From positions 186,001 through 250,000 of the forward strand of contig CACVBU010000148.1 in assembly GCA_902728285.1 (NCBI GenBank): 64,000 bases of DNA, written 5' to 3'. Under the pieces are notes generated by a model, which had not been told where the DNA came from, ran no database searches, and worked only from the letters and a program-made list of their open reading frames with translations. The position numbers and the translations under genes are program-made. This stretch comes from Clytia hemisphaerica. Its lineage: Eukaryota; Cnidaria; Hydrozoa; Leptothecata; Clytiidae. Positions 48,101-58,277 of this stretch are shown here, piece by piece; within the stretch, counting starts at the first letter, position 1; the number at the start of each line of letters is the position of its first letter.

Positions 48101-51100
48101 AAAAAATGAGATCATTTAAAATCATTACTATCTGGATGCTCAAATTTTGCCCCACTCTTACAGAAAATGGCTCTTAAGTATAACCATCATTCTTTCAAAA
48201 TAAACAAAAATCGTCTAAAATTCTCATAAATCTACAGGTCAGAATCCTCATTTTAATGACGACCTACGTTTTTGGGGCCGTCTCCGTTTTGGGGGCCATA
48301 TACTGTAGATAAAATATATTTTTTGAGCCGAAAAATGTTTTTGTGAAAATCTGCTTCAGCCATTTTTTACCAATGCTGGTGTACCCTACTTTTATGTAAA
48401 AAATCGGGCTCCGTCTCATTTATAGATAACTTAAAAAAAAAAACCAGAAAAATTAAATGAGCCAATCTCGAGAAAAACTGGTAACTAACGAACTAACAAA
48501 CACACAGGCCCAAGCCTTTTCTGTCCGGACACACGAATCTTTTTCCTGAACTCCCAAAGGCACGCGAGACGCACGACCGACGTGGGCACGAGTAACACGT
48601 CACTTATCACACCGTTAAGCATAGCGAAGCAGAGTTGTTTTCCAGATGCCAGTTTTTTTAAAAGTTGAAATATAATGTAGAGTGAGTGATACCTTGACGT
48701 TTCCATTTTTCAATGTGAATGAGTATTTCTTTTAAATGAGTAGCTTTTACACGATCCTCTTCTAAAGGGATTGCATCTTTCCGTCTATTTTCTTCGGAAG
48801 CAAAATTCTTACGAGCCTCACCAACCAAATTAAAGATTTCACAAAACGCTTGGTGATACCCTTCTTCCAAAGCACTGGTACACAAATTGTGAAAAAAAGT
48901 GTTGCGTTGGCTGAAAGGTAAAACAGAGTCAAAGTCAATTTTTATTCAGGTCTGTCGCTATTATTAAACTTCAGGAAACAACTTTGGTGAGTATATTTAG
49001 TCCAGCACTTTCGAAGCATGAAATTGTTTCGTGCACCGAATCACAAGATTGCTTCGAAGAGATACCTTTAGGCCTACAAACGATTTTCGGGAATTTTTTA
49101 GCCATTTTCGCGTATTTTAGCTCTTTTTGCGTAAGTAGGTCTTTCAAAATTCTTGAAATGTCCGCAAAAATTCTGAGGAGTCCGCAAAGATGAGAAGTAT
49201 ATCTTGAATTATTATGAGATAAAAATAAGTAATAGTTATCGCACGGTACAGAGTACAATATTGTCGCCTAAAGACTCGGAAAATATGACGAAAAATCTGA
49301 ACGAGAAAATATATCCAAAATTGTACTCTGTACCGTGGATAACTGTTACTTATTCTTTTCTCATAATAATTCGAGATAAAATTCTCATCTTCAGATTATT
49401 CTAAAACAAAATACAAAAACAGTTTGAAAACAGTATGGTACAAAATAACAAATTCACTTCGTGAAATCATAGAGGTATAAAGAAAGACAGGAGATGAATT
49501 TGTCGGTAATTGGTCGTTAAAGTCTTTTGATTTCTTTTATTTAATAAATCAAAAGAAATTCTAGGCTCGCCCGACGAAATACGACTTTTTAGTAGAACTC
49601 AAGTCTGTTCTGAACATTCTGACTATCAGCATCGAAGATTTCTAGCCTTCTAATATACGAGAATAAAATAAAATTTAGCTCCACGAAATTAGTTTGCGTT
49701 CAATTTTGGCATCCATTAAATTTTGTTTTGAAAAGATATTTTCTCTAGCCAGAAAATAAAAAGTTCTTTATAAGCACACACAATTTCAGACCCAATTTGT
49801 AGACAAAAAGTCGCTGGAGAATTTTGGAGGAAAGTATTAAGCAATAGGGTTCACCTTGAAGAAAATGTTGATCGAAAAATCTTGTCATTCGATGAAGGAT
49901 TGCAAAGTTTACAGGCCCTTTTTTAGTCCAAATATTTTCTTACACCAATGTCAGAAACAATGAATCTCGTTTCATTTTATTTCCAACACTTAAGTTAGCC
50001 AATAAGATTTCACTTATCAACAAAAGAGCTCATTAAAAATGCACGATATATGAGATTATGAGCATGCATACCTCGTAAGTTTTTTAATCGTAGGGCGAGC
50101 ATGGTTACAATAGCATACTTCTCCTGTTTCTTTATACCTCCATGGTGAAATTCACCTCAAATTCAAACAAATTCATACAAGTAATGGCTACGGTAAAAAC
50201 ATGGAGAAATCGAAAAACTAAAAAATCATCAAAGCGAAACGAAAAAATTAAAAACCTATTGAAAAATATATTTTCACGACCAGCGTACGACTTTTATATT
50301 CATATTTTGTGTTTAACTCGAGTTTGAGGTCTTTGATCATTTGCGTCTCAAGGGTCATTAGATGCTGTTCCTCCTTCGATGACGCAGCGATGATCGAAAT
50401 TAATGTTATCAATTGTTAGCTCCTCCTCACAATCTTAAAAGTGTTTTCCCACTGGGCTCCTTTTATGTTCTTTGAAGCGTGTAATTAAATGCCGGACGGT
50501 TTGTCCAACATAGCGCAAGTGACATCGCAGACAAGAAATCATGCACACTACATTGCTACGAAGAGATTTATCAACTTTTGGTTTCAGTGATGGCAAAATA
50601 GTTTTTTCAATTTCCTAGTGGTATAAACAACTTTACATGGAGCTTATAAGCCTTTTAACGACGTTTCGAACTTTTCCGAAACCTTTCCACAATATTGAAA
50701 AACAACCTTTTCAAGTCCTTGGAATAGTCTTAGCTTTTCTCAGACTCTCGTGGAAAGCCTTCCATGAACTGCATGCTCAAAAAATGCGATGAATCATTGC
50801 AGAGATAGCTGACCTTTTGTATCTCATTGGGGACATAGCAAGAAAATTCAACATCAAGCCTGTGTCAGTAGCTTTAGTATACCTTGTCGATGACAGTTTT
50901 CGACCATCACGCTGAATTAACATATCCAGAAATGGTGAACTGCATATCACTCATACACAACTGCCTTTCCTTTGACCGTGTCGTCAAATTTACTGAGCCA
51001 ACCAATTGCTAACATTGGAGCAGGCGGGCTACCCATCGCTAGACCGTCTGTTTGTTGGTAGTATCCATCATGCGTAACCTTAAAAACATCACAGCTACAA

Positions 51101-53544
51101 ATTTCAAATATTTGTTTAAGTTTCTTTATATATGGAGCGGCTTTTCGTACCTTCCGGAGAATAAAAGTTCAGTGCAATAAGTTCTTGCGTCCTTGGTACA
51201 TTTGTTTATAAGGAGACAATATCGAAACTAATGATCCCATGGCCTTCAGGCAGTTCAATTTCATTCAGCTTAGATGAAATGCTTTCTGTAGAGGTGTTAA
51301 TTTTGTATTCTGGAACAACTGATATAACCAGTCAGCAGTCTTGGTAGCAATCTTGTAATATTCTGATCCAAGCATTGACAAAACCGGGCGGAGAGGAATA
51401 TCATTCTTATGCACTTTTGCCAAACGATATAGTCTTGGTGACTGGCTACCAGTCGGTCTCGATTTCTCGTATAATTGAGAGAGAATGAGATGTACCATCC
51501 CTGCATGGGGAATTGACCTAGGATAAAAACTAGGAATCATAGCGCTAGACAAAAAATTCAACATAAAAAAACTAAAGAAAATAAACTCTAGACATTTGCA
51601 ATCAAGCCATTTCATTTCAATCGATCAAGAGCAAAGTTGTACCAATCACATTTTCCAATTTTGCATTTCTTTAGGCATTTATATATACCCCTACCATAAG
51701 TGAATTGTGGGGCTCCTTTGGGCCTTTTTGTATGTACTCAGGATAATAACAGTTTACGTGGCAACCGATCATAACCCATGCGAGCAACATGCCCAAGCCA
51801 GCGGAGTTGCCGTTTAGAAACATAACTATCGATAGGTGACATATCTAACTTACCTTATCGACCCTTTTTACACCGACCCTTATTGGCGTTATTTTTGGGC
51901 TCGTGGCATAAAAAGGGCCGATAAGGTATTCAGTAAATCAGCGGTGCTCAGATGGCTTTCGAGTACTTTCATTGTTACACCACATATTGAACGAACATTC
52001 GAAAAACAAAGAATGCGCAACACAATGATGGACAGAATCAAAACAAACAATAAATATGGTAGAAAATACTTTTTTGAGTCGACAATAAATTAGTTATCAC
52101 ATAACTTTTAACGAGATTATACCGATATATTTTAACTTGTAAAATATTTCTTGTATTGCACTCGAAGTCAAGCGATAACTAGTACTTATTCATTTGTTCT
52201 TCTATTTTGAAATCATTGAACTGCAGCGTAACTTTGCAACGTCCGATTTTTGATGACGTATTGTTTAAGTCCAGAGTTTTCTCTGGCGTCCAGTAACGTA
52301 AATAAAGTCTGGAATTCTAGTGTATGTTTCGTCTAGCCTGTTTTTGTTTAGTCAGCGTGACAATGATCGCATAAATCATAAATCAATTTTTGGGGATGTC
52401 ATACAGTAGGCAAGGATTAATTAAGATAGTTCGGCCCAAATTTGTCCAAAAAAGTTTTTCTCTGAAATCAGGCTCCATCACATTTTGGGTATCACCATTT
52501 TGCATCAATGTGTAAAAAATCATGAACTAATGAGCCAATCCAAAGTGTCAGAGAAATATACAAAAACTTCGATTTCCGGTTCTATAGACCGGAAATTTCT
52601 TTTCGGAAAACGGTTTTCGACACATTTTGTTTGATGTACTATTTGTTCTATGTTCTTTGTACAAAAAATCAGCGAACAATTCAACTCAAGCCTTATTCAC
52701 TTTTGAAATTGATTTTCACGCTTCAATCGACCGTTTGGAGAAAATTGCATAAATTCACGAAAACAAAAGTAAAAGCCAAAAAACTAGCTGAAACTGAAGA
52801 TGAAAACGAAGAAGAAACAGGCAACATGTTAAATTGACCTACCTGATGTAGTCGGAAATGAATGAAGATGAAAACGTTCGAACCAAAAAGGAAAGATAAC
52901 ATTATGACACGCTGACTGCCCGATGTTTTAGAGGTAAGGAGGCCTTTTTTAGCCCAATCTTTTTTTCGAGATTTCACACAAAGTCCAAAAAACCCTATTT
53001 TTAGGCACTATTTGGACCAAATTTTCCCCAATTGGGTATTGTCATTTTGTATCACTATGCAAAAAATCTGAAAAAAAACTAATTGGTCGATCCCGAGAAA
53101 AGCTGGTAACAGACGGACGGACGAATAGACGAAGGAATAAAGGTTAAATTAAAGGACCTCCAAGTTAGGTCTAACAAGCAACATGCTGAATGGACCTACC
53201 TAATGATTAACATCAGATGAAAATAAGAAAAAAGTGACAATAATTGTACAAAAATTCAGAATGGAAAAATAAAGCTTGTGTGTTGAATAATGTAAAATGG
53301 TAAAAAGGAATTTCCCCAAATACGAAAATCACTTAAACCATTCAGGCCAGGCTTACCTCATTGCTTCAAGGAAGTCAACATCTTCTACTTTTGGTAAAGT
53401 GAAGGGCGTGGCAACAATACGAGCTTGATGTTTGTCCAGCAAGTGTCTCCCTCGGATATGACCATCATTTTGATATGATTTGATGACATGCTGAGTGACA
53501 CATCCGCCAACCACAGGTAAAGATGGCAAAACAGTGGCCGACAT
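33109..53544 (-). CDS. TTC29: TTC29, axonemal tetratricopeptide-repeat protein (7 exons, 486 residues)
   Basis: CDS is complement(join(33109..33459, 34941..35064, 39451..39628, 42665..42737, 44092..44420, 48693..48910, 53357..53544)). It sums to 1,461 bp with every phase matched. Exon 1 begins MSATVLPSLPVVGGC. Exon 2 has the conserved RNTFFHNLCTSALEEGYHQA. Exon 3 has ADHFYLCAYNTSKQI and GGKKEAEANQNLGKV, strongly TTC29-like. Exons 4-7 complete TPR helices: AHQLAKEGSITEEVGRIGYL, RQGNYDQAIENLKQLL and GKYEQAANYFRQSYEL. The end is basic (KERRKSRSLERNELQNDW). Human TTC29 has 475 residues. The family supports axonemal dynein function and its loss in men gives immotile sperm with flagellar defects. 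Introns 1, 2, 4 and 5 are 3-4.5 kb and repeat-rich. The exon 3 donor, CAG|GTTTAA, is weaker than the others. It is assigned by recalled similarity to human TTC29, not by a search. Confidence 0.93.
33508..33585 (+). mobile_element. tRNA-like SINE head fragment in TTC29 intron 6
   Basis: TAGAGCAGTGATAGAGC resembles an A box and GGGTTCAAATTC a B box, with about 30 bp between, as in a tRNA gene. The acceptor arms do not pair well, so this is more likely SINE-derived than a working tRNA. Confidence 0.5.
33721..34053. mobile_element. MITE carrying repeated E2F-like words
   Basis: The ends AACCTTAAAGGAAC and GTTTCCTTAAGGTT are inverted. The inside alternates orientations of the phrase CGCCAAAATTAGTTCCCGCC. 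Three intact E2F-like words occur (33741-33751, 33800-33810 and 33933-33943) plus two decayed ones (CCCACC and CCCGCA forms). It is in TTC29 intron 6. A related remnant may be at 11650-11890. Confidence 0.6.
35605..36765 (+). pseudogene. Decayed non-LTR retrotransposon, reverse transcriptase C-terminal half
   Basis: The frame at 35653-36423 codes the RT core: YFDFAKAFDTVPH (motif A), IPQGSVLGPLLFVLYINDLP (motif B), FTDDTKIF (motif C, usually FADD), then CHILTLGK and LGILVDAELTFDDH, and LTFVRPHLEYAQSVW. Motif A runs directly into SFLSGRKQ, so about 15-25 residues between them are missing. After 36423 the frame shifts; DRLKILGIPTLEFQRR and, further on, WNRLPRNVVTAKSIKTF appear in other frames. 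It is Jockey/CR1/L2-like in style. It sits antisense in TTC29 intron 5 and is inactive. No 5' part or endonuclease is visible. Confidence 0.9.
36836..37532. repeat. GGACCTACC-family element, near-complete copy
   Basis: The left end TGGACCTACC and right end GGTAGGTCCA are inverted. In order inside are a GGGGAAGAGGGAAGGGG tract, GTTCCGGTTGCAAAAATCAG, TCGGGCTACGTCA, GAGAAAAGCTGGTAACAG and a (GGAC)n run at 37484-37502. It lies next to the LINE relic. Confidence 0.7.
38410..38955 (-). mobile_element. 546-bp TA element, copy 2 (inverted relative to copy 1)
   Basis: It starts GCCTGGATATCCAAGC and ends GGATATCCAGGC, flanked by TA (38408-38409 and 38956-38957). It is the reverse-orientation partner of 31801-32355 and lies in TTC29 intron 5. 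The frames at 38334-38821 fall inside it. Confidence 0.8.
40013..41841. mobile_element. 1.83-kb TIR element built around a ~910-bp palindrome
   Basis: The ends CCGTGGCTTGTTGGTGCCAT and the inverse of CACTAACAAGCCACGG are flanked by TA (40011-40012 and 41842-41843). Inside each end are runs of AAGTCGACTTAG/AAGTTGACTTAG units (about 40057-40190, 40490-40665, and 41575-41810). The centre, about 40664-41575, is a palindrome: CAGGGAAAGTGTGC at the left is answered by GCACACTTTCCCTG at the right. A 173-codon frame at 41099-41620 (-) spans one arm and contains an internally repeated segment (SKKHHNIYLQMDWVRVM and SKKHHNMHLKMDWVRVI). It matches no family I know and probably only reflects tandem repeats in the arm. 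It is in TTC29 intron 4. Confidence 0.8.
42220..42580. repeat. Three tandem units of a ~125-bp repeat
   Basis: CTTATAAGCATCAACTT appears near 42231, 42357 and 42484. Each is followed by AATCATTATTAGCTTTC and a GATCANTTCTTT word (N variable). The same family is at 1430-1645. Confidence 0.75.
43500..43815. repeat. Diverged relative of the 3.1-kb element end
   Basis: The phrases CCCTAAAATGTTGGTAGACGT and TAAAGATGCT, and a later TTTTGGGGCCATAC edge near 43790, resemble 46028-46060 and the right TIR of 45160-48305. It is a probable decayed copy in TTC29 intron 3. Confidence 0.4.
44479..44960. repeat. GGACCTACC-family copy in TTC29 intron 2
   Basis: It begins TGGACCTACCTGGTT and ends GAGCCAATCTCGAGAAAAGC. 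A TCGGGTCTGTCACATT word lies in the expected place. The (GGAC)n edge is lost. A further partial copy is at about 48340-48490. Confidence 0.55.
45160..48305. mobile_element. 3.1-kb non-autonomous TIR element with long internal inverted arms
   Basis: The ends CAGTATGTGGCCCCCAAAAC and GTTTTGGGGGCCATATACTG are inverted with one mismatch, and TA flanks both sides (45158-45159 and 48306-48307). CAGT ends with TA targets are typical of Tc1/mariner-type elements. Internal arms 46184-46521 and 47826-48177 are inverted copies of about 340-350 bp meeting a central 1.3-kb unique part. I find no transposase. The centre recurs inverted at 63747-64000. It is in TTC29 intron 2. Confidence 0.8.
49201..49380. 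mobile_element. Palindromic MITE in TTC29 intron 1
   Basis: TCTTGAATTATTATGAGA at the left is answered by TCTCATAATAATTCGAGA at the right, and ACGGTACAGAGTACAAT by ATTGTACTCTGTACCGT within. Confidence 0.7.
50260..51570 (-). pseudogene. Decayed Penelope-like element: RT followed by GIY-YIG endonuclease
   Basis: On the minus strand the RT reads RPTGSQSPRLYRLAKVHKND and IPLRPVLSMLGSEYYKIATK (about 51500-51340), then, past frame breaks, TDGLAMGSPPAPMLAIGWL (about 51060-51000), the usual DGxxMGS motif. At the 3' side, VVCMISCLRCHLRYVGQTVR and LITRFKEHKRSPVGKHF (about 50550-50445) give a GIY-YIG nuclease of the Penelope type. A last block, EALMIKDLKPELN-like with changes, follows in another frame. 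Several stops and shifts show it is dead. It is in TTC29 intron 1, on the same strand as the gene. Confidence 0.85.
52385..53175. repeat. GGACCTACC-family copies, nested or adjacent
   Basis: This holds partial copies with CAGGCTCCATCACATTTTGG (about 52470), TTGACCTACCTGATGTAG (52837) and GAAAAGCTGGTAACAGACGG (53096), followed by an AAGTTAGGTCTAAC edge. Another copy starts GGACCTACCTAATGATTAAC at 53185. Frames here are by-products. Confidence 0.55.
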
Positions 53545-54169
53545 GCCTATTGTATTTACATCTTATTAAATAATTCAAATGATATTACCTAAAATAAAAA
53601 AAAACTTTGAGTTTTCAAGAAATGCTAAACGGGTACTGAACCAGCACAAGAAAACGCGTTTAAAACGATTTCAGAACAGGTTAGCTCGTGATCTAGATGC
53701 TCTTATTGCTCCGGCCTAGGAGCCTTAAATTCTCTCTCGTCCGGTCAAGACATTTTTTGTTTGTTTATCTAATCCGATGATCTATTCCGATTTAATAAAA
53801 ACGGATTATCTGATTCCAATAATACTGTGCACCGATTTGACTGGCCGAAAGTATTTAAGAAAAAGATGGCTACCGAAAGTGGACTAGCTGACTGTGTAGC
53901 AAATACTGCCTAATCTCAGTGAAAAATTGATCATTTTCATCATTATTCATGATGTTTTGGACATGATTTATGAAAAGTTTGATGCATTCTGGTTCTCTAA
54001 CAATGTGGAAAGACTTTGGAGAAATTTTAGCCATGAATCGTCAGCTGATCGAGTGCTTTAAATCTTGCATATGTATGGCTAACTTCTCTTCTAAACCTTG
54101 GAACTTGACAATGTAACTTTCAAACACATAGGCCATTTAATTCGAAAGAGAATACTAAAATTACAACAT

Positions 54170-54860
54170 TACAGTGCAAATTTGAAAACAATCTGAGTAG
54201 TTTTTGTGGTGTTATGTGTTATGGCTGAAAATGACTGTCGTATTTCCATATTCCTGCTGCTGGCGAGCGTTCCTTTAGATTTTTCAAACCCGACACAGAT
54301 TTTTTACAAACATATCACTATGAGAATTCAATAAAGGATACTAAAACACAATTCCTGTGTAAATTTGAACGAGATTGGAGAAATTTTCACAGTGTTATGG
54401 CTGAAAATGATCGTTTTTGGACTGTCGTAATTTCATTCCGGCTGGCAACCATTCCTTTTGATTTTTCAAGACCCGACACAGATTTTTTACAAACATATCA
54501 CTATGAGAATTCAGTAAAGGATACTGAAACACAATTCCTGTGTAAATTTGAACAAGATTGGAGAAATTTTCACAGTGTTATGGCCGAAAATGATCGTTTT
54601 TGGACTTTGTCGTAATTTCATCGCAGCTGGCAACCGTTCCTTTTGATTTTTCAAACCCGACACAAATTTTTTACAAACATATCACTATGAGAATTCAGTA
54701 AAGGATACTAAAACACAATTCCTGTGTAAATTTGAATAAGATTGGAGAAACTTTCACAGTGTTATGGCTGAAAATTATATTTTTTGGACTTTGTCGTAAT
54801 TTCATTGGCTGGGGCAACTGTTCCTTTTGAAGATTTTTCAAACCCGAAACAGGTTTTTTC
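54170..54860. repeat. Four tandem units of ~180 bp
   Basis: The phrase GTTATGGCTGAAAATGA (or GGCCGAAAATGA) occurs near 54218, 54394, 54577 and 54761. Each unit also contains CATATCACTATGAGAATTC (present in the first three units; the last has decayed) and CACAATTCCTGTGTAAATTT. Frame 54397-54615 is a by-product of the repeat. Confidence 0.9.
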
Positions 54861-55037
54861 CAAATATACCACTATTTATTACATACACACTATTGTACCA
54901 TTTTATTTGGTTTATCCTACTCTCCTCCAAGTATTATCCCACCCAAAAAAATAATGCTTAGCTAAAAGCCGTGGCCTCTAATTTAGGCTATTTTTCTCCC
55001 CAAAGTTTTATCCGGACGATCAAATCAACAGAGCATC

Positions 55038-55069
55038 ATGGCTTCGATAATTGGCAAGTTTAGAAAAAG
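55038..55069 (+). CDS. Candidate first coding exon, MASIIGKFRK
   Basis: ATG at 55038 gives MASIIGKFRK and then AG|GTAAAT, a usable donor at 55070. The basic, short N-terminus after a methionine is reminiscent of the start of lunapark-type proteins, but I found no following exon with a matching phase, so this is speculation. The next acceptor (CTCCTTTAG at 55122) leads to an early stop. Confidence 0.15.
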
Positions 55070-56869
55070 GTAAATTTATAAGAACTTGGAAATATTAACT
55101 TCTAAATGTTTATCTCCTTTAGCTCCAATTTTGAACTTTTTAGTCGAGGATGAGTGGGCGGGGGATGGGGTTGGTTCTTTAGGCAAAAAATGCATGTGCA
55201 ATCACTTAGAAAAGCTAAACTTCCAGCTGTTTTATTTATTTGTTAAGATTATTTCTCATACTCGCTCTGCAATAGAATTATTACTTTGCTTTCTGGTCTG
55301 TTTTGATTAGTAGTTTGTGGGCAAAAGTCTGTCAAATTATATAAAACGTTTTTGTTGTACTTTCATAACATGAAAGTATTACCTGAGAGATGATTAATGT
55401 TGGCATTTTAAGCTTTTACGACGTGTCCCAGACCAGCTGGGACCCCAGCCCAATCAGAAAATTTGCCTAAGTTTTGAGCAATAAATTTCTATCCCCATTG
55501 GGAATTTGTAGAAATTTTTTGACCCGATGTGGGAAAAGTTCCACCGGGGCTGTGAGGCAGAGGTGTTGTTAAATTATTCACATATTTTAACACAGAATCT
55601 TCAACCTACAAAATAAAAACAACTTTCTTGTCTCTTCTTTTCGTCCTTTCTTTTACTTTTCATCATTTGTAGCACGATAAAATTATTATCTTTATTAATT
55701 TTTTGTCAGAGTATATTTCTAAAGTATAAATTTCACTTAGAGAACAAAACTTTCCGATGAATACTGAAATTTTGCTCTCAGCAACCGAATCTTTTCACCT
55801 ACATTCTGGGGGTTAAAAAGCGAAAAATCCAATTTTCAGAATACCAAAAGCTCTTTAGAATATTGTTTTGGCATAAAATATTTCTAAAATTTCCTGTTAT
55901 AATTAATTCAATCGAAAAAATATCAACATTTTACTATGGAGGAGGAGGAGGTGAACCTTCCCCTGGCACAGGGAATAGGCCCTTTAACGTAGGGTTCACA
56001 GCGCTAAAAGATTGTAGATTATTTTCCAGCACTGTTATGAAATTTGGTCAGCATGAAAGGAAGTTCTTTATTTTCACTAAAAAGTGGTATTCTATTTGCC
56101 AGACTTAATTTTTCTTTACTGTTTCCCCACCTTTTTACCATAAAAGATTTAGACCAAAACCCTTGGGGGATAGGCATTTTTAGAGGTTGGGGGGATGTCA
56201 AGAAAGGGGGTCAGACCCCTTTCCGCACTATGAAGAAGCCATTCCAAACCTACATTCTGGGGGTTATAACGAAAATGGGAGACTTCAAAGACCAAAAAAA
56301 TTAGCCCTATCTATCAAAAGTAATGAAACTAACCCCTGGGAAAGGATTTTGGGAGTTCAAATTTTGTTTAAAACATTCAATATTTTTTTAAATGCATATC
56401 TACATCTCTCAGGTCTGATTCAAATTTCACCTACATTCTCGGGGTCAGGTGCTGTAATGTCTTGATTATTTTTATAATCGGCCAACTTGTTTCATTGTTT
56501 TCAACTAGTCGGAACTAACTATCATCTGTTTTCAAGTGGCAAGTGGAATGTTATAGCAGGAATCGGAATCTTACATGATCCTACGGTAAGGGTCTCAAAA
56601 TCAGAACTGATGAAGTCTAGGTTTGACAGGACTATTTTGCAAGTATAAGCTTTAAAACGACGCTTTTACAAAGAGGACGAGAGCAAATGCTTGCTTTGTT
56701 TGATTACCTATGTTGTGTGGGAGATGCGCAAGACTCAGAAGGTTTCGATTTCGAACTCGAAAAGAATACAAGTTTCAAAAAAAATTTCCGGAAACAATGT
56801 TGTTATTACCACTATTCGGCTGAACATTTATTCTAAATAGTTCAATAGAGATATCGTTGAAATTAGCCT

Positions 56870-57090
56870 CGATCCCTTTAAGAGGGCGCAATGGCGGGCG
56901 TGTAGTGCGAGACAACAGCAGCAAAGCGCCTGTGTGGCCGTGCGATAAGTATTTGCAAAAAGCTGTTTGCCCCTCGCAGGGGTCTGCTCACCGCCACGTC
57001 AAAACAATTTGCGAAAGAACTCTACATGTAAAAACGGCAAAAACAGACCCTGTCAGACACACATCATGAAATTGCGCCCCTGTCAGATCA
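56870..57090. other. GC-rich block with inverted GGGCGCAAT words
   Basis: GAGGGCGCAATGG at about 56882 is answered by AAATTGCGCCCCTG at about 57070. The segment is clearly GC-richer than its surroundings and has a 70-codon open frame (56857-57069) of no known family. It may be a short element or a relic of a gene. Confidence 0.3.
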
Positions 57091-57357
57091 GGATTTTGCA
57101 ATTTTAGATACCCTATCAGTAATTCTGCAACACTGAAAAAGGTACCCTGACCAGCGGCACGTCCCCGTACCTATTTTTGCCTAAGTGCCCCCCCCCGGGC
57201 AACATTCTAACACAACTAACTTAACAAGTTCATCTTTCACATCTTTTAATCTCTTAAGCCGGAGCTTCCAGCGCAGCTGGTTTATTTGCTTTATTTTCAA
57301 GATTTTTTGTTATACCAAAAGTTGTTCAGTTTCAAATTGCACATCCATTGATATACC

Positions 57358-58277
57358 GGGTGCACCAAAAAAAAGTATACAGATTTGTCGAGATATTGTG
57401 AGCATCAAGATTTAAATTTTTTGTTCATTCTTTTTTTATTGTATAGAGGATGCTCTAACTTGAATTTTGAGCTATTAAACATTAGGTTTGGAAAGGTAGT
57501 TTTTTTTCAAAAAATCATCAAAAACAGCGAGCAAACGCTTCTCTTGACACTTACCTTCTTTACACGGGATGAGCTGGAGTTTTTACAAGATACATCACTA
57601 ATTGGTCATTTAAAGTGATTGAGATGACGCGTTCTTTAGAAAAAGTAATAAGATTCTTTTATTACATCTTAACGACCAACCAAATCAAATAAGAGCTTGT
57701 AAAAACTCCAGCTTGTCCCCTTTACACATAGAAATACCAAAAAATGCAACTGTTTTCGTCAAAACTCGTTACGGAATCTAAAAATATGGTACAACAAGCT
57801 ATTCCCATGTGGGATAATATTTTTGGAAAAGCTGAAAAAAGTTTTGGAAATCTCTAAGAGAGGTTTCAATGTTGTGTGTGTGCTATGTGAGAAAACCTTT
57901 GAAAAAAGTCGACTAGTTGCTCAAAGAATTTGGGTCTGCATCGAGTTTTCTGGTGTTGGAAATGTTCATGACGTGGAAAATAAGATGGAGAAACTGTTGG
58001 CAAGATATAAATAAGAAAAAAAAGAATAAAAAAAACAATAAAATTGTGTTCTTGTCATTTTGTCTTATTATTTTAATGATTTTTTGAAATTTCGACATGG
58101 AAAAAAAGTCAACTTTTTTTAGATAACTTTCAAACTACTTTTTCAAATTTAATGTATGATAGCTCAAAATTCAAGTTAGAGCATCCTCTATACAATAAAA
58201 AAAGAATGAACAAAAAATTTAAATCCTGAAGCTCACGATATCTCGACAAATCTGTATACTCTTTTTTGGTACAAGCC
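57358..58277. mobile_element. Inverted-repeat element of ~920 bp
   Basis: The arms of about 140-150 bp match: GTATACAGATTTGTCGAGAT at 57379 is the inverse of ATCTCGACAAATCTGTATAC at 58241, and AGGATGCTCTAACTTGAATTTTG has an inverted match near 58160. A second pair, AGCTGGAGTTTTTACAAG and CTTGTAAAAACTCCAGCT, is at 57569 and 57692. No clear transposase frame was read; 57823-58014 is open but unassigned. Confidence 0.7.
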
